DNA of 64,000 bases. Source: Thiohalocapsa halophila (GTDB lineage: Bacteria > Pseudomonadota > Gammaproteobacteria > Chromatiales > Chromatiaceae). The stretch covers positions 1 to 64,000 of the forward strand of contig NZ_NRRV01000012.1 of NCBI RefSeq assembly GCF_016583825.1, read 5' to 3'. The position numbers and the translations under genes were made by a program. Below, one piece after another: positions 8,167-15,615 of this stretch. The notes beneath the pieces were generated by a model. It saw only the letters and a program-made list of their open reading frames with translations. It searched no databases and was not told the DNA's origin. Position 1 is the stretch's first letter. The number at the start of each line of letters is the position of its first letter.

Positions 8167-10338
8167 ATGCTCAGCCGGCAGCCAACACCCCCATGCTCCA
8201 CTGCACCCGGGTCGGCGCAGTGGTCCCACATCCCGGATGGCCACAATCGCCGGATCGCTGCGGACCGCGGCGCGCTGACGCATGCCGCGGCGCGCATCCC
8301 ACGGCGTCTGCTGTCCGCCGCCATGTTGCTCTGCCTGGGGCAAAGCGCCGTGGCCCAGAGCGCCACAGCCGCACCGGATGCCGTCAAGCTCGACGCCATC
8401 ACGGTCACCGCCACCAAGACCGAGCAGGACATCGACGTGGTGCCGGAGTCTGTCAGCGTGGTGACCCGCGAGCAGCTGCGACAGCGCCAGCCGCAGGCGG
8501 TGGGCGAGGTGCTGCGCGACCTGCCGAACGTGGATGTGGGCGGCGGCCCGCGCGCTGTCGGTCAGACCGTCAGCATCCGCGGGATCGGCGATGACCGCAT
8601 CCTGTTCCTGCTCGATGGGGCGAGACAGAACTTCAGTCGGGGTCACAATGCGCGGCTGTTCGTGGAGCCGGACCTGCTGCGCCGGGTGGAGGTGATCCGC
8701 GGCCCGGCCTCGGCGCTGTGGGGCAGCGGCGCCATCGGCGGCGTGATTGCGCTGGAGACCGTGGATGCCGCCGATCTGCTGGCACCCGGGCAGGACTTCG
8801 GCGGCCGGGTCAAGACCGGCTACCAGGACGTGAACGGCCAATGGATGGGCGCCGCCGCGGCCTATGGGCGCATCGACGAGCGCTTCGACTGGCTGGTGGA
8901 CCTGACCTACCGCGAGGCCGGCGACATCCGCCAGGGCGACGGCGAGGATCTGGCCAACTCCGGCTTCGAGCGCCTGTCCGGCCTGGCCAAGGGCACCTGG
9001 AACATCGACGCCGCCAACCGCCTGAGCTTCAGCTACCTCGGCTTCAACGAGGACGGCGAGGTGCCGTCGAACCCGCAGACGCCGGCCGCCGCCGACGGCG
9101 CCAACCTGGTGGACCGCACCACCCGCCAGGACAATTTCCTGCTGCGCTACGACTACGAGGACCCGGACAATAACCTCCTGGCGCCGTCCCTGGTGCTGTA
9201 CCGCAACCGCACGGACATCACCGAGCAGCGCAAGCGCGACGACCGCCGCGACGCCACCGAGCTCACCACAACCGGCTTCGACCTGCGCAACACCAGCCGC
9301 TTCGCATTCGGCGACGACCTGTTTCAGATCCTGACCTATGGCGTCGAATACTACGAAGACGAAACCGAGTCCACACGCGACGGCGCCCCGCGCGAGAGCT
9401 TCCCGGACGGCAAGACGGAGGTCACCGGCGTCTATATCCAAAACGAGATCCTGCTCGGCGAGCGGCTGACCCTGATCCCCGGTCTGCGCTGGGACAGCTT
9501 CACCAGCTCCGCCGCTGCACCCGGCCTGGAGGACAACGACGACAGCGCCTGGTCTCCCAAGATCGGCGCCAACCTCAAGGTCACCGACTGGCTGTCCTTC
9601 CAGGCGAGCTACAACGAGGCCTTTCGCGCGCCGAGCGTCAGCGAGCTCTTTGTCTCCGGCGTGCACTTCACCTGCGGGCCCGGCTGTCAGAACCTGTTTG
9701 TGCCGAACCCGGATCTGAAGCCCGAGCATGCGCGCAATAAAGAGCTCGGCCTGCGGCTGTTCCGGCAGGATCTGCTGACGCCGGGGGATGTCGGGCGGCT
9801 GCGCGCCAGCGTCTTCCGCAACGACGTGACGGACTTCATCGAGCGGCGCGTTCAGGTCGCCTTCCGGCCCGTGCCGGGCAACCCCGGTCCCGGCGGCGTC
9901 AGCACCTCGGACAACGTCAGCGACGCCCGCCTCGACGGCTTCGAGATCGGTGCCGTCTACGAGGCCCCGCGCTGGTTCGCGGGCCTGGCCTATGCACAGA
10001 CCCGCGGCGACGACGAGAACACCGACGAGCCGCTCGCGAGCGTCTCCCCGGACGAGTGGATCACCCGGCTCGGGCTGCGCTTCCCGGCCTGGGGTGTCGA
10101 GCTCGGCTGGCGCGGGCGCTTCGTCAGTGCCCAGGACCGGGTGCCGGCCGGCATCGAGCCCTCGGAGCGCTTCGACGTGCAGGATATCTGGCTGACCTGG
10201 AGCCCCGCGGGGCAGCTCGCCGGTCTCAGCATCGATCTCGGTGTGGACAACCTGTTCGATGCCGACTACACCCCGTTCCAATCGGCGCTCAAGGCGCCGG
10301 GGCGCAACATCAAGGCGAGCCTGCGCTATGCGTTTTAG
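8167..10338 (+). CDS. TonB-dependent heme/hemoglobin receptor
   Basis: The 723-residue outer-membrane receptor has a long N-terminus with a signal sequence ending LLCLGQSAVAQ. A TonB-box-like AITVTATKT follows, then the plug domain (SVSIRGIGDDRILFLLDG, RRVEVIRGPASALWGSGA) and a beta-barrel ending in the aromatic SLRYAF typical of outer-membrane insertion. NEAFRAPSVSELF and NPDLKPEHARNKELG are hallmarks of the heme/hemoglobin receptor family. AGGAGA sits seven bases before the ATG. It would feed the HmuT pathway. Confidence 0.85.
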   Translation: MLSRQPTPPCSTAPGSAQWSHIPDGHNRRIAADRGALTHAAARIPRRLLSAAMLLCLGQSAVAQSATAAPDAVKLDAITVTATKTEQDIDVVPESVSVVTREQLRQRQPQAVGEVLRDLPNVDVGGGPRAVGQTVSIRGIGDDRILFLLDGARQNFSRGHNARLFVEPDLLRRVEVIRGPASALWGSGAIGGVIALETVDAADLLAPGQDFGGRVKTGYQDVNGQWMGAAAAYGRIDERFDWLVDLTYREAGDIRQGDGEDLANSGFERLSGLAKGTWNIDAANRLSFSYLGFNEDGEVPSNPQTPAAADGANLVDRTTRQDNFLLRYDYEDPDNNLLAPSLVLYRNRTDITEQRKRDDRRDATELTTTGFDLRNTSRFAFGDDLFQILTYGVEYYEDETESTRDGAPRESFPDGKTEVTGVYIQNEILLGERLTLIPGLRWDSFTSSAAAPGLEDNDDSAWSPKIGANLKVTDWLSFQASYNEAFRAPSVSELFVSGVHFTCGPGCQNLFVPNPDLKPEHARNKELGLRLFRQDLLTPGDVGRLRASVFRNDVTDFIERRVQVAFRPVPGNPGPGGVSTSDNVSDARLDGFEIGAVYEAPRWFAGLAYAQTRGDDENTDEPLASVSPDEWITRLGLRFPAWGVELGWRGRFVSAQDRVPAGIEPSERFDVQDIWLTWSPAGQLAGLSIDLGVDNLFDADYTPFQSALKAPGRNIKASLRYAF

Positions 10339-10487
10339 TCCAGCGTTTCCGAGACCGGCAACTGGATCGAGGCGATCTGCGGTGATCTACTCCCGAACAA
10401 CCCGGCAGTGCCACTGCGGCGGCAGGCGCCGGCCCGGCCCGTAGCCGCCGGCAGAACCCGAGCCGCCTGAAGCCCCGAGCCGACACC

Positions 10488-11423
10488 ATGACCCAACCGC
10501 GACTCTTCTGCTTCGGCCTGGGCTACACCGGGCTGCGTCTGGCCCGCGCGGCCCAAGCCAAGGGCTGGCGCGTGGCCGGGACCTGCCGCGATGCCTCCAA
10601 GGCGATCGCGCTGCGCCGCGAAGGCATTGCCACCTTTCTGTTCGACGGCCGCAGCCCCCTGAGCGACGCGGCCGAGGCGCTGGCCGGTACCACGCACCTG
10701 CTGTGCGCCGTGCCACCGGACGCCGAGTCAGACCCCGTGCTGCGGCTGCACAGCAAGAACATCGCGGCCTTGAGCGCAACACTCACCTGGCTCGGGCTGT
10801 TGTCCAGCACCGGCATTTATGGCGACTGCGGCGGCGCCTGGATCGATGAAGCCCGGCCGCCGCGCCCGGCTACCGACGACAACCGCCGGCGCCTCGCCGC
10901 CGAGCGCGACTGGCTGGCGCTCGGTGGACAGCTCGCGCGGCCCGTGAGCGTGCTGCGACTGCCCGGGATTTACGGGCCGCAGGGCCGCAGCCCCATCGAT
11001 GCGCTCTTGGCCGGGCGGGCGCGGCGCATCGTCAAGCCCGGACAAATCTTCAACCGCATTCACGTGGACGATCTCGTCGCGGTGCTGGCGGCGGCCATGG
11101 AGCGGGATTGCAGTGGCGACCGCAACGGCCCGCATCTGTACAACGTCTGCGACGACGAGCCCGCCCCGGCGGATGAGGTGTTGGTCTATGCCGCCCATCT
11201 CCTCGGCATGCAGCCGCCGCCGGCGGAGCCCTTCGACACCGCCGCACTCAGCGACTTCGCAAGGCATTTCTACGCGGAGAGCCGCCGCATCCGCAATGAT
11301 CGCATCAAGCAGGAGCTCGGGGTCATGCTGCGCTACCCGAGCTATCGGGAGGGGCTGCACGCCATCGCCGGCGCAGCGGCGGGAACAGCCCCCCGCGATA
11401 GAGGTCTGCGCGCCGGCGGCTGA
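10488..11423 (+). CDS. NAD(P)-binding SDR epimerase-like protein, YeeZ type
   Basis: The 311-residue Rossmann protein of the extended SDR/epimerase group starts with FCFGLGYTGLRLARAA (nucleotide-binding glycines) and has LSSTGIYGD, RLPGIYGPQ and FNRIHVDDLV. The classical YxxxK is not obvious, as in YeeZ-type members of unknown substrate. It stands alone on the plus strand between iron genes. No iron-regulatory dyad was seen upstream. Confidence 0.75.
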   Translation: MTQPRLFCFGLGYTGLRLARAAQAKGWRVAGTCRDASKAIALRREGIATFLFDGRSPLSDAAEALAGTTHLLCAVPPDAESDPVLRLHSKNIAALSATLTWLGLLSSTGIYGDCGGAWIDEARPPRPATDDNRRRLAAERDWLALGGQLARPVSVLRLPGIYGPQGRSPIDALLAGRARRIVKPGQIFNRIHVDDLVAVLAAAMERDCSGDRNGPHLYNVCDDEPAPADEVLVYAAHLLGMQPPPAEPFDTAALSDFARHFYAESRRIRNDRIKQELGVMLRYPSYREGLHAIAGAAAGTAPRDRGLRAGG

Positions 11424-11476
11424 GACCCGCAAGAAGGCTGGGGCGAAGGCGGCGATGCCGAAACGCTCGACCTGGC

Positions 11477-11715
11477 TCACTGCAAGAGCGCATTGATCAG
11501 CGCGGCCCAGACCGGGTGCTCGCCGCCGGCTGGCGTTGGCAGCGAGCCGAGCACGGCGATGGCGCGGCCGTCGTCGTCGTACAAGCGCAGCTCCCGCAGC
11601 GCCGCCGGTTCATGGCCGCGCTGGACCACCTAGGCGCAATCCAGCAGCGTCGTGTCCAGGCGGAGGATCAGGTTGTCACCGCGGAGGTCGAGCCAACTCG
11701 GGCCAAGTGGTGGCC
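11477..11715 (-). pseudogene. decayed HmuS/HutX-type heme-utilisation gene fragment
   Basis: Read on the minus strand, this gives WLDLRGDNLILRLD, then DCA, a TAG stop at 11630-11632, then VVQRGHEPAALRELRLYDDD and PVWAALINALLQ. The pattern matches the C-terminal end of the HmuS repeat in this same window (DAWLVRKPTQQG, SLECYDEAGE, QWRELL). The stop falls where HmuS has Trp, so one TGG-to-TAG change would explain it. No intact start exists. It is a relic of a heme-handling gene. Confidence 0.55.
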
Positions 11716-11724
11716 GCGGGCGTA

Positions 11725-11912
11725 TCACGCGGCGCTGCGACAGAGGGCATTAAGCTCCTCGGCCGTGTCGCGCAGGGATGGGCGCAAGGCCAGGCCCTCG
11801 CTGCAGCGCGCCACCTGCTGCGCGAGCCTTGGCGAGCGGTGGTGCAGGTCACGGCGGACCAGTGCTCGGATGCGCTGCTTCAAGGCGTGCGGCAGCTGAA
11901 AGAACGCGAATG
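11725..11912 (-). pseudogene. relic paralogue of the small helical iron-regulated protein
   Basis: The minus-strand reading gives LPHALKQRIRALVRRDL, RSPRLAQQVARCS and GLALRPSLRDTAEE before a TGA. This aligns without gaps to residues of the intact protein at 18465-18839 (DALKARIADMVRGYV, RSPQLARRIADYS, ALALHPALRDQPEQ). There is no start codon and the C-terminal third is missing. A strong Fur-type box still sits at its 5' end, so it was probably an iron-regulated gene that has decayed. Confidence 0.6.
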
Positions 11913-11921
11913 ATTCTCGTT
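11903..11921. promoter_or_regulatory. near-perfect Fur-type box
   Basis: AACGCGAATGATTCTCGTT is a 9-1-9 palindrome with a single mismatch, the best match in the window to the classical 19-bp Fur box. It lies at the head of the relic on the minus strand and about 345 bases before the flavodoxin on the plus strand, so it may still regulate the flavodoxin. Confidence 0.7.
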
Positions 11922-12266
11922 TAGATTACGGAGCTCACCGTGGTCTGTCAAGCCCCGCTTTGGCCCCGAGGCGAACACCTGCCCGAAGCGCCGGCTGCGG
12001 CTGCACGCACCGAGAGTCAGCCTTGACCTGGCGCACGAGTCCATCGCTTTCGGCACAGGCGCGGCAGCCTGTCGGGGCGAATCTGCGTATCCTGGTGCGA
12101 CTTGACGGCCCGAATCTCGCCGGCGACTGCGACGACTTTGGCCGTGCTGAAAGCGAGCCGGCTACTGGCATTGGGCATACCGTCGGATGTGCCCAGGCCT
12201 GGCCCGCCACCACCGCACGGGCAGCCGCCGAAACGCCTGCAGACACCAAGCCAGAGGAGCGCGCCC

Positions 12267-12824
12267 ATGCCCCCGATCGGTATCTTTTTCGCGTCGGAGA
12301 CCGGCAGCACTGCGGAGCTGGCACGCGAGCTTCAAGCCCACTATTTGCCGGAAGGGGCGGCGGAGGTGCACAACCTCGACGATGTCGACGCGGCCCGGAT
12401 GAACGGCTACGACGCCCTGGTCTTCGCCACGTCCACTACGAACTGCGGCGGGCTCCCCGCGCCGCTGGAGGCCTTCGTACCGGAGCTCGACACCGTGGAT
12501 TTCAACGGCAAAGTGGTGGCCCTGGTGGGCCTCGGCGACCAAGCCGGTTATCCGGATGCCTTCGCGGATGCGCTGGGGTTGTTGTACGAAGACCTTCGCG
12601 CGCGCGGCGCCCAAATCGTGGGCTTTTGGCCGACATCGGGCTATGCCTATGACTACTCCCGCGCCGATCTCGGCGACGGCGCCTTCTGCGGTCTGGTGCT
12701 GGACCAAGCCACCCAGGCCGAGCAGACGCCTCGGCGGCTCGCGGCCTGGATCGAGTCCGTGCGGGCCGACTTGCTTGCCGGCGGCTCTGCCGGTGCCCCG
12801 AAGACCCCCGGGCACATGGTTTGA
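12267..12824 (+). CDS. flavodoxin family protein
   Basis: The 185-residue flavodoxin has the FMN phosphate loop ASETGSTAELA, then ALVFATSTTNCGGLPAPLEAF and VALVGLGDQAGYPDAF with YDYSRA. These match long-chain (Nif/iron-stress type) flavodoxins, which replace ferredoxin when iron is short. GAGGAG lies seven bases before the ATG. The iron-regulated neighbourhood and the Fur-type box upstream fit this role. Confidence 0.85.
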   Translation: MPPIGIFFASETGSTAELARELQAHYLPEGAAEVHNLDDVDAARMNGYDALVFATSTTNCGGLPAPLEAFVPELDTVDFNGKVVALVGLGDQAGYPDAFADALGLLYEDLRARGAQIVGFWPTSGYAYDYSRADLGDGAFCGLVLDQATQAEQTPRRLAAWIESVRADLLAGGSAGAPKTPGHMV

Positions 12825-13003
12825 CCGCGTGAAGCATCGTCGTATCCGCGCCCGGGCATTGCGGAGTCCGCTGCCAAGCCGGTGGCGGCGCCGGTCGCGC
12901 GTGTGGCCTTGTCGCAGGCAGACAGGCAGACGGCAGGCAGGCGCACGATTGGCGCCTTTGCCAGCGGCTTCTCGAGCGGCGGATGTGATGGCTTCTGACG
13001 CCG

Positions 13004-14590
13004 TCAGCCCCTCATCGGCCCGGGCACGCCGTCCTCGACGATGAAGCTCGCGACGGTCTCGCAGGCCGCGTCGCGCTCGCGCACGCTGGCGACGCCGCGC
13101 AGGTCTACGGTCAGCCGCTGCGGGGTCACCGTAAGCCGCAGGTAGCCGCGGTGCTCGCCGGTGGCGTAGTGGATGTGCGAGTTCTCGCGCAGCGTGGCCT
13201 GGATGCGGTCTTCCGGCGGCGGCTGGGAGGTGATGGAGGTGCCGACGAATTCGCTGGCGACGGCCGGCGCGGTCTCGTCCGCGAAGTCCTGCTTGAGGTC
13301 CGTGACCCAGAAGGAGTGCACGTCGCCGCCGAGCACCACGGGGTTGGCGCAGACGCCTTGGGCGAATAGGTCCATTAGGCGCTGCCGGGCGGCCGGATAG
13401 CCGTCCCAGCCATCGGAGAAGTATCGCTCGCCGCCGCCCTCGCGACCGTCGGCATGGGCCATCAGGGTCTGCTGGCCGAGTAGGTTCCAGTGGGCGTCCG
13501 AGCCGTCCAAGCCGGCCGCGAGCCAACGCTCCTGACGGGCGCCGAGGAGCGTGGCCTCGGGGTTGAGCCGCTCGGCACAGTCGCCGGTGATGAGGTTGGA
13601 GCCGGCGCGGCCCGGCTTCGGGCAGGGCTGGGGGCTGCGGTATTGGCGATCATCCAGCATGTGGATGCGGGCGAGCCGGCCATAATCCAGACGCGTGTGG
13701 ATGCGCATGTCCGGGCCGAAGGGGACCATGCCCCGCGGCAGCGGCATGTGCTCGTAGTAGGCCCGGTAGGCGGCGGCGCGGCGGGCGAGGAACCAGGCCG
13801 GCGTGTCGTCGTCCTGGGAGATGCTGTCCGCATAGTCGTTGTCCACCTCGTGGTCGTCCCAGACCACAAGCCAGGGGCAGCTGGCGTGCGCCGCCTGCAA
13901 ATCCGGGTCCGATTTATACAGCGCGTAGTGGCGGCGATAGTCGCCGAGCGTCACCGGCTCCGTCGCACCCTGGGAGCGCACCGGATTCCTGCCCCAGGCC
14001 GACTCGTAGATGTAATCGCCCAGGTGCAGGAAGAGATCCAGGGCGTCCGCCGCCACGTGCCGGTAGGCGCTGTAGAAGCCCTGGGCGTAGTGCTGGCAGG
14101 AGCCCACGCCGATGCGCAGCCGATCCGCCGGCGCACCCTTGGCCGGTGCGGTGCGCGTGCGCCCCACCGGGCTGGTGGCGCCGCCGGCGTGGAAGCGGTA
14201 CCAGTACTCCTGATCAGGCTCGAGCCCATAGGGCTCGACGTGCACCGAATGCGCCCACTGCGGCGTCGCATAGGCGGTGCCGGCGGCGGCGATGCGCCGA
14301 AAGCCTTGATCTTGCGCCAGCTCCCAGCGCACCGGCACGCGCGCGGACGGCATGCCCCCGGCGGGGGCCAGGGGCTCCGGCGCGAGCCGGGTCCAGAGCA
14401 CCATGCCGTTGGGCTGCGGATAGCCCGAGGCCACGCCGAGGCTGAAGGGGTCCCGCGGGAAGCTGGGCGCGGCGGTTAGGGGTGCAGGGGCGAGGCTCAG
14501 GGAGGCGCCCGCAAGGGGGACGCCGGCAAAGGGGAGGCTTGCGCATGCTCGCAGCAGGTCGCGTCGGCTCCAGGCTTGGCGATGGCGCAT
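13004..14590 (-). CDS. phoD: PhoD-type alkaline phosphatase, Tat-exported
   Basis: The 528-residue product begins with a twin-arginine signal (SRRDLLRACASLPFAG). The metallophosphatase core follows: GVASGYPQPNGMVLWTRLAP, GVGSCQHYAQGF, LFLHLGDYIYE, WLVVWDDHEVDNDYAD, LGGDVHSFWVTDL. These give the metal-binding Asp, Asn and His of the PhoD family, which hydrolyses phosphodiesters and phosphomonoesters in the periplasm. It is a single gene on the minus strand. No pho box was identified in the 280 bases separating it from the FeoA-domain gene. Confidence 0.88.
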   Translation of the reverse strand: MRHRQAWSRRDLLRACASLPFAGVPLAGASLSLAPAPLTAAPSFPRDPFSLGVASGYPQPNGMVLWTRLAPEPLAPAGGMPSARVPVRWELAQDQGFRRIAAAGTAYATPQWAHSVHVEPYGLEPDQEYWYRFHAGGATSPVGRTRTAPAKGAPADRLRIGVGSCQHYAQGFYSAYRHVAADALDLFLHLGDYIYESAWGRNPVRSQGATEPVTLGDYRRHYALYKSDPDLQAAHASCPWLVVWDDHEVDNDYADSISQDDDTPAWFLARRAAAYRAYYEHMPLPRGMVPFGPDMRIHTRLDYGRLARIHMLDDRQYRSPQPCPKPGRAGSNLITGDCAERLNPEATLLGARQERWLAAGLDGSDAHWNLLGQQTLMAHADGREGGGERYFSDGWDGYPAARQRLMDLFAQGVCANPVVLGGDVHSFWVTDLKQDFADETAPAVASEFVGTSITSQPPPEDRIQATLRENSHIHYATGEHRGYLRLTVTPQRLTVDLRGVASVRERDAACETVASFIVEDGVPGPMRG

Positions 14591-14871
14591 CTTGGGTCTC
14601 CGAAGCGCGGCGGTCAGATTGCTCCAAGATACCGAACCGGTATGTCCGCTTCATGTCGGCGACACCCTGGTGGGCCCTGCCGCAAGCGCCGCAGCTGTGT
14701 CGGGCGAGCTCAGGCTGGCCCCGGGGCCACTGACACTGCCGGAGGCGACCGCCGGGTTGGTGTCCAGGGTTGGTCACGTCCTGCGCAGGCGGGAGAGTCG
14801 GGGCGTCACCGCGGGGGCGGCTCGGATGATGTTGCCTGGAATTAAGGTTACCGTCCCCATGATTGGATTAG

Positions 14872-15615
14872 CTAGGCCGCGCTCTCCTGCGTCTGGTCGT
14901 CGACGATGACGCGGGCGGCCTGGTCCTGGCCGAGGTACAGCCGCAGCCCGTCCTCGCTGGTGATGACGATGCGCGTGCCGGCGTCATCGCGGCTGCCCTG
15001 GACGGCATTGGCCGCCGCGATGTGCTCCAGCACCAGGGTGCTGCCGGTGTGGATGCCGAGGGCTTCCACCTGCTCGCGGGCGGCGTCGCCGCCGAGGATG
15101 GCGGTGACCACGAAGGGATGCTCGCGGCGGGCGTTGGCGAACTGAATTTTCCGGCCGTCGAGCTCGCCCCAGAGCTTGGCCGCCACGCTTTCGGTGAAGT
15201 ACAGGCGCTGGCGCTCGCCGAGGCGGGCGGTGTAGCGCATGGGCGGGATCTTGCGCAGGAGCTGGATGCGATCATCCTCGCGCACGCCCAGGGTCGCCAG
15301 TGCCTGCTCCAGGCCGGTGCCGCTGGTGAGCCCTTCGATGTGCCCCGCCTCGCCCGGCAGCATTTCGATGATCGGGGTCTTGTGGCCGTCGTCGTGGTGT
15401 ACCACCACCTTCGCGGCCATGCCCGCCGACAGCGTCGCCTCGCCCATGGGGCCGAGCACCCGCACCGGCTGCAGCGCGACTTCCTCGTCCTCCCGGCGCA
15501 GCACACAGCCGGGGTAGAGCCCCATGCGACTCAGGCGCTGCTCCAGCGCCGGATGCATCACCGCCGCGAGCCGCAGCGATCGGCCCACCGGTGCCCGATC
15601 AAGCGAAATCCGCAT
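14872..15615 (-). CDS. FeoA-domain protein coupled to P1B ATPase
   Basis: The 247-residue protein has at least two FeoA-like modules, about residues 8-75 (RLSRMGLYPGCVLRRED) and 165-240 (EALGIHTGSTLVLEHI, LRLYLGQDQAARVIV), joined by a variable middle. Its start overlaps the end of the ATPase gene by 17 bases, so the two are co-translated. FeoA-type proteins accompany ferrosome (fez) clusters in some organisms. Here it is the likely cytoplasmic partner or regulator of the adjacent iron ATPase. Confidence 0.65.
   Translation of the reverse strand: MRISLDRAPVGRSLRLAAVMHPALEQRLSRMGLYPGCVLRREDEEVALQPVRVLGPMGEATLSAGMAAKVVVHHDDGHKTPIIEMLPGEAGHIEGLTSGTGLEQALATLGVREDDRIQLLRKIPPMRYTARLGERQRLYFTESVAAKLWGELDGRKIQFANARREHPFVVTAILGGDAAREQVEALGIHTGSTLVLEHIAAANAVQGSRDDAGTRIVITSEDGLRLYLGQDQAARVIVDDQTQESAA

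Noticed and set aside
7561..10281. 906-codon open frame on the minus strand opposite hutW end and the TonB receptor
   Set aside because: It is antisense to two well-supported genes, has no family motifs, and is Val/Ala/Gly/Arg-rich as expected for the shadow of GC-rich coding DNA.
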